A stretch of 64,000 bases of DNA, taken from the NCBI GenBank assembly GCA_001600495.1, contig BCKE01000030.1, positions 143,306 to 207,305 of the forward strand, in the 5' to 3' direction. Below are positions 1 through 8,416 of the stretch, piece by piece. This stretch comes from Pilasporangium apinafurcum (lineage: Eukaryota > Oomycota > Peronosporomycetes > Pythiales > Pythiaceae). Each line of letters begins with the position of its first letter. The stretch's first letter is position 1. Both the position numbers and the translations under genes were made by a program. Below the pieces are notes generated by a model. It worked only from the letters and a program-made list of their open reading frames with translations, did not search any database and was not told where the DNA came from.

Positions 1-401
1 CTGCAACGCAGCCACCCCTGTGTTTGCTTACCATTTTACGAACTCTATGCAAGGAGAAACACGATTTATTCAGCCTCACCCAATAAATATATCAGATAAC
101 GCTGCATGCCTTCACTTAGTGGAATTTCGATCTATCATGACGTCAATAAATTGAAACTCTACATTCTCATCTGAGGCTACTTGACCAACATTCGGATCAT
201 CCAAACTCCTCTCCCACTCTATTCACTCCTCCTCCCTCTCCTTTTGTGGGGACTTTCTCCACCCGTTACACCCAGAAACGAGAAGGCTCAATGTAACAAA
301 GTCTGGTCGCTTCAGCGTTATCATTTCACTCCGGCTTTTACAAATCCAACGCTACGCGACAACGAGCGCTACAAAAGGAGGGAAAGAGAACAACCGACGC
401 G
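1..401. other. Upstream region of first ammonium transporter
   Basis: No convincing gene was seen. A short open frame at 181-420 is a shadow overlapping the transporter start. The region holds pyrimidine-rich sequence and the initiator-like box at 321-327. Confidence 0.6.
321..327 (+). promoter_or_regulatory. Initiator-like box (TCATTTC) of first ammonium transporter
   Basis: TCATTTC followed by ACTCC matches the oomycete initiator consensus YCAYTYY and lies about 75 bases before the ATG at 402. The assignment rests on motif and position only. Confidence 0.45.
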
Positions 402-1847
402 ATGTCGAGGCTCTTCATGATGGCGATGGCGATGGCGCTTGCAGTGATCAGTTTAATGATCACCATTGCTTCAGCGAAGGAGACCAGCATGGAATGCAGC
501 AAATCACAATACTTTGACGTCGATACGAATGAATGTATCAACTATGCCAAGCCGAGTCACAAAGCGGCAAAAGATTTGAGTGCTACTCTTGATTCAGGCA
601 ATACGGCGTGGATGCTGGCAGCTGGCGCATTGGTGATGATCATGACGCCCGGCGTCGCATTCTTCTACGCAGGACTGGCAGGTGAAGAGATGGCGTCCAA
701 TACCATCATGATGTCTTTCGTTAGCATCGGTCTCGTTTCGATCCAGTTTTTCACATTCGGGTACTCGGTTTGCTTCGGATCTGATGGGATTTTTGGTTGG
801 GCTGCGTACAATCAAATTAACGAAGTTCCCAGTGGTGTGTATGGCAGTAATGTCCCACACATTTCGTATGCATTTTTCCAGACACAATTTGCGACTATCA
901 CACCGGCCCTCTTGAGTGGTGGTATTGTTGGACGCATGAAGTTCAGCTCATTTGTATTGTTCGTGTTCCTCTGGACATGTTGTGTATACGATCCACTCGC
1001 ACGATGGATTTGGTCTCTGAAGCTTAACGATGACTACAATGTAGAGGCGCTCGGTTGGGAGGGGAGCATGGGGAGTCTGGATTTTGCCGGTGGCACCGTT
1101 ATCCACGTGTCCAGTGGCTTTGGTGCACTCGTCGCCGCATTAGTCGTGGGCAAGCGTTACAACTACGGCGAGCCAGTCAAACCGTACAATATGCCACTTG
1201 TGATGATCGGCTGTTCACTGTTGTGGTTTGGCTGGTTTGGTTTCAATGGGGGATCTGCAGGTGCAGCCAATGGAACCGGTGCCATTGCAGCTATCAATAC
1301 GCATTTGTCAGCATCCACTGGCTTTCTCACATGGACCATTGTGGAATATCTCTTCCACCACAAAATCAACCCATGTGGTGCCGCAAGTGGCGCAGTCGCT
1401 GGGTTGGTGGCCATCACACCTGGGTGCGGATATGTCTACCCTTGGGCGTCAGTCATTTTTGGCTGTCTCAGTTCCGTAGTTTGCTTTTTTGCAGTGCAAT
1501 TGAAAAACTACGCGCGTTATGATGACACACTAGACGCCTTCGCCATCCACGGATGCAGCGGCTTTATTGGTGGATTGTTAACAGGTGTTTTTGCCACGAG
1601 CGACATCAACCCCAGCATTGAAGGAGGAGCGTTGTATGGCAATCCTGGGCAGCTCTGGCACCAATTCATTTCACAATGTGTTACTGCTGCCTACTCATCC
1701 ATTGTGACGTTCATCCTGTTGATGGTACTAAAGTTTACTGTTGGACTACGTGAACCGGAAGTAACGAAAGAAACCTCCGGGTTCTTTGTTTTTGGCACGG
1801 AAAACAGTGATACGGCCTTCGATACACAGAAATATAGTGATTTGTGA
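402..1847 (+). CDS. Ammonium transporter (AMT/AmtB family), paralog 1
   Basis: An intronless 481-residue Amt-family channel that should move ammonium across the plasma membrane. Residues 1-25 form a signal peptide (cleavage near ASA|KE). A short extracellular segment with two cysteines follows, then about 11 membrane spans. The family signature DFAGGTVIHVSSGFGALVAA lies near residues 227-246 and carries the first pore histidine. The second pore histidine is in AIHGCSGF near residue 383. The ATG at 402 was chosen because it gives a clean signal peptide. Unlike its two neighbours, the cytosolic tail after GLR is diverged: it lacks the D-x3-HGG-x-AY motif and ends in an acidic, Thr/Ser-rich stretch. 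It is the most diverged member of the tandem triplet. Family assignment is very secure; substrate affinity cannot be read from sequence. Confidence 0.95.
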   Translation: MSRLFMMAMAMALAVISLMITIASAKETSMECSKSQYFDVDTNECINYAKPSHKAAKDLSATLDSGNTAWMLAAGALVMIMTPGVAFFYAGLAGEEMASNTIMMSFVSIGLVSIQFFTFGYSVCFGSDGIFGWAAYNQINEVPSGVYGSNVPHISYAFFQTQFATITPALLSGGIVGRMKFSSFVLFVFLWTCCVYDPLARWIWSLKLNDDYNVEALGWEGSMGSLDFAGGTVIHVSSGFGALVAALVVGKRYNYGEPVKPYNMPLVMIGCSLLWFGWFGFNGGSAGAANGTGAIAAINTHLSASTGFLTWTIVEYLFHHKINPCGAASGAVAGLVAITPGCGYVYPWASVIFGCLSSVVCFFAVQLKNYARYDDTLDAFAIHGCSGFIGGLLTGVFATSDINPSIEGGALYGNPGQLWHQFISQCVTAAYSSIVTFILLMVLKFTVGLREPEVTKETSGFFVFGTENSDTAFDTQKYSDL

Positions 1848-3434
1848 GTAGATGTGAACGATGTGAGCGTGAGTGTAGTAGATGTATAAAAGACGCCGTA
1901 TCAAGGCAAGCCAAGTATTATAAATAATAAAAAAAGAGCTTTGACAATAGCAGAAAAAGTTGATTTGACAGATGATGATACTGTAGTTGGAAACATCACC
2001 GCGAGAACCGAAATATCGTAAGTTGCTGCTTTATACATCAAACTCTTCCGAGCAGGGAGTGATTGCAATCATGCATCTTTAATCAGCAAACAATAGAAAT
2101 CGAGGAGGAAAAGATGGTCGCTGGCCGTTTCCACTTTCGTCAGTACCACGGCTCAAGTAGCAAACATTAAATGAAGAAATTTCTTAGCTTGTATCTAGCC
2201 AATCCACTAAAGCCAGTAACAATATGAGCACACACTGCTGGAATGAAGCAGTTGGAGAGCAGGCATGCAAGAGCTAATCGATTCCCCTGTGCAGGTATCC
2301 AATAAAACATGCAACTTGCTGACACTTTGCAAGAGAGAGAGAGAGGACAAGAGAGTGAGAGAGAAATAGAAAGGCACTTTATCAGCCATGGGGTTCACAC
2401 TCTAGGAGAGATGGTCAGATTAATTTGAGGATATCTCATCTGTAAAATCTGAAAAATGTGGAAATATCTGCGCGTCGTTTCGGTCTATGGGCTCAACATC
2501 AAAAGATCCGGAATTGCATTTTTATCCAATCATATGGAAGCAGTTCATGCATGTGGCCCAATCAGGTTCGTCATCCGGCCATGTTCTGTTTCTTTTTTTG
2601 TTGCCAATCTACACATAAAACGGCAAGTGGTTAAAACCACTAGTGTCGCAAAGTCTGACTCATTACATGTACAACAGGTGTCTTTTCAATACCAGAGAAA
2701 CGAGATATGGACAGCGACAGGACAAATCCAACGGAGGAATAGCCAATATCCAAATATCCATGCTTATCCATACCGCATCCGCGTGGTCAGCACGGCGAAG
2801 TGAATGTAGTGAGATCGTTGGCTATTCCCTTCATCATCTTCAAATGTTGATGGGTATTGCTGCTGGCAATGGTGCTCAGCCCCTCATACTCTGTTTTCTC
2901 GCAAATCCACTTCGATAATTATGTTTCTGTAAAATGGCTGCCACGTTGCCTTCGTCTCAAATTCATGGCATATGATTGGTTGACCTGTGCGTGTCATCGC
3001 TTCAGATTGGGGAGATGGACCACCAGCAACTGAAGCATCTTTAGACCCATGTTCGTTTCAATTATCAGAGATTGCAGTGCAAAAACTCAACTTAAACAAA
3101 CTTATCAATTATTAAATTAAGAGATGAATGCATTCTGAAAGCTTTTTTTAATCTGGATCAGATCAAGGATGAGTTGTGGGTGGTGCTTTGCCATTGAGCC
3201 GTTAGTGATGTGCAGTGTGGTTCAATAGGTATCTCGAGTTTCATTTCCTTCACCACTCGCTCCGTACCGAGTTTCTCCACACCTTGGCGTGTGACTACTC
3301 TCTTCCTCCTTCTCCATCATTGCGTTAATTTCCGTTGTTTAGTTTTCTGGGATTTGGGCTTTCTGGAAAGTACTTCAACTTGGTTCACTTCAAAATTTGC
3401 AACAGCAAAAACACAACGAAAGAAGTACTTTACG
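1848..3434. other. Intergenic region between AMT paralogs 1 and 2
   Basis: About 1.6 kb with no supported gene. Short open frames at 2456-2803 and 2643-2918 show no domain or splice logic. A GA-rich run lies near 2335-2370 and an initiator-like box at 3241. Nothing else was seen. Confidence 0.55.
3241..3247 (+). promoter_or_regulatory. Initiator-like box (TCATTTC) of second ammonium transporter
   Basis: TCATTTC followed by CTTCACC resembles the oomycete initiator and lies about 190 bases before the chosen ATG at 3435. A similar box precedes each of the three AMT genes. Confidence 0.4.
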
Positions 3435-4997
3435 ATGGTCAGTCGTTCCAGAATATGGCTCTCTCGGTACGCTGTTGCGGCTATTGCAATCGCTACTATT
3501 AGTGCCGTGTTGGCTGCCAGTGTCTCCGCTCAGGAGGAGGAAACTGCCAAATGTGATGTCTGGCAGTATTTGGACTCCGAGACCAACACATGCGTGAATT
3601 TTGACAGTCCAAGCGACAAAGCAGCCCAAGATTTCAGTACCACGGTCAACGCCGGTAACACAGCATGGATGTTGGCTTCCAGCGCGTTGGTGATGATCAT
3701 GACACCTGGTGTTGCCTTCTTCTATGCTGGATTAGCTGGAGAAGGAATGGCATCCAACACTATCATGATGTCATTTGTCAGTATGGCAGTGGTATCACTT
3801 CAATTTTTTGTATTCGGGTATTCGGTTTGCTTTGGTTCTCAAGGTTTGTTTGGCTGGTCTGCGTACAACAATGTCAATGAAACTCCCAGTGGTGTGTATG
3901 GTGGTCAGATCCCTCACATTTTATTCGCGCTCTTCCAGACCCAATTCGCCATGATTACACCTGCGTTGTTGAGCGGTGGCATAGTGGGTCGCATGAAGTT
4001 TGGTACATTTGTGCTGTTCACATTTCTCTGGACATGTTGTGTGTATGATCCTTTGGCTCGTTGGATGTGGTCCTTCAAGCTCAATAGTGAGTATAGCATA
4101 GTCGCGATGGGTTGGGAAGCAGATATGGGGAGTCTTGATTTTGCTGGTGGAACTGTTATTCACGTATCCAGTGGATTTGGCGCTCTCGTCGCTGCACTTG
4201 TCGTCGGTAAACGCTACAATCACGGTGAGCCAGTGAAGCCACACAATATTCCATTGGTCATGATTGGTTGCACATTGCTTTGGTTTGGCTGGTTTGGCTT
4301 CAATGCTGGCTCATCACTTGCTGCAGATGGTATCGCCGCTATCGCTGCTATTAACACACACTTGGCTGCATCCGCTGGGTTTGTGACGTGGGTGGCGGTA
4401 GAATTTGTATTCCACCGTAAAATCGATCCATGTGGCGCAGCTAGTGGTGCGGTTTCTGGTCTGGTCGGTATCACTCCTGCTTGTGGTTTTGTCATGCCCT
4501 GGGCGTCAGTCATCATTGGCATTGTGACGTCATTTATTTGCTTCTGGGCTGTACAGCTGAAAAATTACGCGCGTTATGACGATACGTTGGATTCTTTTGC
4601 CATTCACGGCGTCGGTGGCTTCGTGGGTGGACTATTGACTGGTCTGTTCGCTACCAGCGATGTGAACCCCAACATTAAAGGCGGTGCTTTCTATGGCAAC
4701 GCCGAACAGCTCTGGCACCAATTTATCTCTCAATGCGTTGCTGCGGGGTACTCTACAGCCGTGACGTTCATTCTGTTGATGGTACTCAAGTACACTGTAG
4801 GTCTGCGGGTATCGGAAGACAAGGAAATCAGTGGAATGGACGTATCGTACCATGGCGGAGCCGCCTACACCAATGCCAGCGTTCATGGCGGCCACTCGGC
4901 GGTGTTTAAGGCTGCAAATCCACCTGAGGGTGATTTCTCGTCTCTGATGACTCCACAGTCAGGCTCTCCCGATGGAAAAGGCATGAGCAACATTTAA
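3435..4997 (+). CDS. Ammonium transporter (AMT/AmtB family), paralog 2
   Basis: A 520-residue Amt-family ammonium transporter. The frame is open back to 3210, but the ATG at 3435 is preferred because it starts a proper signal peptide (about 32 residues, ending ASVSA|QEEE), aligned with the starts of both paralogs. The mature N terminus has the paired-cysteine segment C-x-VWQYLDSETNTC. The signature DFAGGTVIHVSSG and the second pore-histidine motif AIHGVGGFVGG are intact. The C-terminal tail keeps GLRVSEDKEISGMDVSYHGG-x-AY, the conserved Amt regulatory tail that couples subunits in the trimer. Long stretches are identical in DNA to paralog 3 (for example 3746-3913), which indicates recent duplication or gene conversion. 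Confidence 0.95.
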   Translation: MVSRSRIWLSRYAVAAIAIATISAVLAASVSAQEEETAKCDVWQYLDSETNTCVNFDSPSDKAAQDFSTTVNAGNTAWMLASSALVMIMTPGVAFFYAGLAGEGMASNTIMMSFVSMAVVSLQFFVFGYSVCFGSQGLFGWSAYNNVNETPSGVYGGQIPHILFALFQTQFAMITPALLSGGIVGRMKFGTFVLFTFLWTCCVYDPLARWMWSFKLNSEYSIVAMGWEADMGSLDFAGGTVIHVSSGFGALVAALVVGKRYNHGEPVKPHNIPLVMIGCTLLWFGWFGFNAGSSLAADGIAAIAAINTHLAASAGFVTWVAVEFVFHRKIDPCGAASGAVSGLVGITPACGFVMPWASVIIGIVTSFICFWAVQLKNYARYDDTLDSFAIHGVGGFVGGLLTGLFATSDVNPNIKGGAFYGNAEQLWHQFISQCVAAGYSTAVTFILLMVLKYTVGLRVSEDKEISGMDVSYHGGAAYTNASVHGGHSAVFKAANPPEGDFSSLMTPQSGSPDGKGMSNI

Positions 4998-5736
4998 TTT
5001 CCTTGATTCTAAAGTGATTTCCATAGATAATGTCTGAGATGTTTTTTCATATTGACAAATGTATAAGCAAAGAAAAACAAAATGAAATTGGAGTGATAGT
5101 GATCAATTTGCTGAGGCAATGCATGAGAAATATAAAAATAGACGTTTGATTACAAAAAATGCATTTTGAGAGGCTGTAACTAGTTTTTGTACGGCGGAGA
5201 GTTTGTACACCAGTTGTTGGTTTGTGGAAAAGGGGAGATGTGTGGCCAGGTGTTTGTGCAATGACATGGCTACTAACATCTATGAGTCAAACGTTTCTGA
5301 ACTTCTTTGAGCAGATTGTAACCGAGTGGAAAGCGCTTTTACAGCGGTGGTGGGTTGATCGATAGCCATCGTCACCATCTAGCGTTGCCACTTCTTCGAG
5401 CAAGCGTGAGAGAGTCGATCAACCAAGTTTTGAACCAAGTTTGTGTTGTTCTTAAATGGAAATGGATATAACCACTCTCTTGACCTCTTTTCTTCTGTCA
5501 ACGATATCCTATCACACCTACCCCCTATAATCTAATCAATCTCCATCACCTGGTTACAGCCATTTTTTGTCTCCTCTTTCACAGGTCGCTCTACCCAGTC
5601 CTACTCCTGCTCCTCTCCTCTGGTGGTATGATGTACCGATTTCTTCCTCTCACTGCCGCTGCATTTTCATTTCTCACTCACTTCATAATTCGCAGTCGGA
5701 CGCACACAAGCACCTAAGAAGGAAGGAAGCCAAACG
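4998..5736. other. Intergenic region between AMT paralogs 2 and 3
   Basis: About 740 bases without a gene. The last 200 bases are pyrimidine-rich and hold an initiator-like box at 5667-5673. Confidence 0.6.
5667..5673 (+). promoter_or_regulatory. Initiator-like box (TCATTTC) of third ammonium transporter
   Basis: TCATTTC followed by TCACTCAC, 64 bases before the ATG at 5737. It fits the oomycete initiator consensus. Confidence 0.45.
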
Positions 5737-7260
5737 ATGTTGAGTCGCTCCAGTCTCTCTCGACTCGCCGTGGCTGTTGCCGCTATCACTGCCGTCAGCA
5801 TCATGTTGACTTCCGTCGTATCTGCTCAAGACGAGACCGTCGAGTGTGGTGCTTGGCAGTATTTGGACTCCGAGACCAACACATGCATTGACTTTGAAAG
5901 CCCCAGTCAAAAAGCTGCAACCGATTATAGTGCGACACTGAACTCGGGCAATACAGCGTGGATGTTGGCATCCGGTGCGTTGGTGATGATCATGACACCG
6001 GGTATTGCCTTCTTCTATGCTGGGCTCGCGGGTGAAGAAATGGCATCCAACACTATCATGATGTCATTTGTCAGTATGGCAGTGGTATCACTTCAATTTT
6101 TTGTATTCGGGTATTCGGTTTGCTTTGGTTCTCAAGGTTTGTTTGGCTGGTCTGCGTACAACAATGTCAATGAAACTCCCAGTGGTGTGTATGGTGGTCA
6201 GATCCCACACATTCTCTTTGCGTTTTTCCAGACCCAATTCGCCACGATTACACCTGCGATGTTGAGTGGTGGCATAGTGGGTCGCATGAAGTTTGGCACC
6301 TACATCATCTTTATCTTGATGTGGACGTGCTGCGTGTATGATCCTTTGGCTCGTTGGATGTGGTCCTTCAAGCTCAATAGTGAGTATAGCATAGTCGCGA
6401 TGGGTTGGGAAGCAGATATGGGGAGTCTCGATTTTGCTGGTGGTACCGTCATCCACATCTCCAGTGGATTTGGCGCTCTCGTTGCTGCACTTGTCGTCGG
6501 TAAACGCTACAATCACGGTGAGCCAGTGAAGCCACACAATATCCCATTGGTCATGATTGGTTGCACATTGCTTTGGTTTGGCTGGTTTGGCTTCAACGCA
6601 GGATCCTCTGGTGCGGCTGATGGTATTGCTGCTACTGCTGCTATTAACACACACTTGGCTGGTTCGGCTGGGTTTGTGGCGTGGATCGCTGTTGAATTCC
6701 TTTTCCACAAGAAGATCGACCCATGCGGTGCTGCCAGTGGTGCGGTTTCTGGTATGGTCGGTATCACTCCTGCTTGTGGTTATGTCCTGCCCTGGGCATC
6801 AGTCATTATCGGTAGTGTGACTGCCATGGTCTGCTTCTTTGCTGTGCAATTGAAGAATTACGCGCGTTATGATGATACCCTAGACTCGTTCGCAATCCAC
6901 GGTGTCGGTGGTTTCGTCGGTGGAATCTTCACTGGTCTGTTCGCTACCAGCGATGTGAACCCCAACATTAAAGGTGGTGCATTTTACGGCAACCCTGAAC
7001 AGCTGTGGCATCAGTTTATTTCGCAATGTGTTGCTGCGGGTTACTCTACAGTTGTGACATTTATCCTGTTGATGTTCCTCAAGTACACAATCGGCCTCCG
7101 TGTATCGGAAGACAAGGAGATCAATGGCATTGACGTGTCGTATCATGGTGGAGCTGCGTACACGAACAACAGCGCCCATGGTCCATCGTCACCTTTGTTT
7201 AAGACAGCCAACCCACCTGCTGGTGACTTTACGTCATTGACCACACCGGCGAACGTCTAA
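5737..7260 (+). CDS. Ammonium transporter (AMT/AmtB family), paralog 3
   Basis: A 507-residue intronless Amt-family transporter. A signal peptide of about 30 residues ends at VVSA|QDE. The paired-cysteine segment C-x-AWQYLDSETNTC, the DFAGGTVIHISSG signature, the AIHGVGGFVGG pore motif and the regulatory tail (IDVSYHGG-x-AYTN) are all present. It is closest to paralog 2, with perfect DNA identity over 6039-6206 against 3746-3913 and again near 6335-6425. The flanking parts (signal peptide, some spans, extreme C terminus) differ more, so the identity is patchy. Confidence 0.95.
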   Translation: MLSRSSLSRLAVAVAAITAVSIMLTSVVSAQDETVECGAWQYLDSETNTCIDFESPSQKAATDYSATLNSGNTAWMLASGALVMIMTPGIAFFYAGLAGEEMASNTIMMSFVSMAVVSLQFFVFGYSVCFGSQGLFGWSAYNNVNETPSGVYGGQIPHILFAFFQTQFATITPAMLSGGIVGRMKFGTYIIFILMWTCCVYDPLARWMWSFKLNSEYSIVAMGWEADMGSLDFAGGTVIHISSGFGALVAALVVGKRYNHGEPVKPHNIPLVMIGCTLLWFGWFGFNAGSSGAADGIAATAAINTHLAGSAGFVAWIAVEFLFHKKIDPCGAASGAVSGMVGITPACGYVLPWASVIIGSVTAMVCFFAVQLKNYARYDDTLDSFAIHGVGGFVGGIFTGLFATSDVNPNIKGGAFYGNPEQLWHQFISQCVAAGYSTVVTFILLMFLKYTIGLRVSEDKEINGIDVSYHGGAAYTNNSAHGPSSPLFKTANPPAGDFTSLTTPANV

Positions 7261-8140
7261 TTTCGTTTAAACATTCAGTATTCACGTATGGGCTACACTT
7301 TCGATGAAAGCGAGTGTAGATAATATTTTTTGCTTTTCTGCTCTATGAGCAATCCCAATAACAAGCCCTGAATAGAACAGGTATACTTGTTTTGTATATC
7401 TATCATGAATCCATGTTTGTCAACAGTTGCAAGATTGTATGCGACGCAGTCTCGTTCCTCACACATGGGTTGTTGAGCAGCTTGTACCACTGTTGGGTGT
7501 AAAAATCTTTTTGTCAGGAAGTCGAGAGCAGGTAGAAATTGCAGGATTGTTGTACTGTTTGTTTTAGAGTCCGGAAGGCTTATTGTTACAGATTACAGGC
7601 AATCGATACATTCAACACGGTAAACTGCAAAATTATGCAGTCGTTGTTCTACTGTCGTCACAGCATCACATAGAGCATTTTATTCTCGTAGCGACACGTA
7701 TTCGCTACATTTCAAACACGCCACATGTCTACTTCATAGCAGCGCTCTTGTCTAAACACATGATGCGATGTAATATCCTAAGTAATATCCACTATAATTT
7801 ATTAGCCTTACAATATGCGTTGACACACGTCAACAGATAAATAATTGGTTGAGAGGACTTGATGTTCCTACCGCTGTGTGGTTCCTTCCAAGGAATCCAT
7901 CTTCTACAAGAGCTCTATCACTACACTGTTACTTCACTACATTAGCCTTCTATATCTATAAATCATTCTGCGCCAGACAGCAGCGACGACATGATATCTT
8001 CATTCAAGGTCGATCATAATAAATATTTAGCCAGCACTGGGCTGATTCTGCGACCTCGGCCAAACAGCATTACGACATGTACGGTAGGAAGCAGGAGGGA
8101 GAGGAGGGGAAGAGAAGAGTGAGGTTAAGCGCTTTCTCAC
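7261..8140. other. Intergenic region after the AMT cluster
   Basis: About 880 bases. No open frame with coding character, RNA gene or repeat could be supported. Confidence 0.55.
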
Positions 8141-8416
8141 TCAAACCCATTCGTTCAAGTAGACTTTGCGAATGTATTCGCAGCAGACAAACTCCCACAT
8201 TTCAAACGGATCGTCTTCGTCATCAAAAGCCACACTACACTCGGAGCAGGTGCTGGCAAAGCTGTACTGGCGCTCACGTGTCGCCTTCTTGGCATCTTTC
8301 CAGTCTTGAAAGTTATCAATCACAGTAGCGGTGGAAGAAGTCCCCAAGCAGTTAACAGCACGTCTCTTTTTCAGTCTGGCTAGGAATCGGCGGACGACAC
8401 GATATAGTGACACCAT
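8141..8416 (-). CDS. Small hypothetical Cys-containing protein
   Basis: A 91-residue single-exon frame. The N terminus is basic (VVRRFLARLKKRR). The C-terminal half is acidic/aromatic with a C-x2-C pair (STCSECSVAF), then DDEDDPFEMWEFVCC. Four cysteines could form a small zinc site, but no family was recognised. The ATG sits in good context (GCAGGATGG) just after a poly-purine run. The composition looks more protein-like than random, and the frame stands alone between gene-poor regions. It could be spurious. Confidence 0.4.
   Translation of the reverse strand: MVSLYRVVRRFLARLKKRRAVNCLGTSSTATVIDNFQDWKDAKKATRERQYSFASTCSECSVAFDDEDDPFEMWEFVCCEYIRKVYLNEWV

Noticed and set aside
3210-3434. N-terminal extension of AMT paralog 2 (75 extra residues)
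   Set aside because: The extension contains the initiator-like box and has no match in the other two paralogs; the signal peptide begins at the internal ATG 3435.
6088-6708. 206-codon minus-strand frame inside AMT paralog 3
   Set aside because: Antisense shadow of a strongly biased coding region; the same shadow frames recur inside the other AMT genes.
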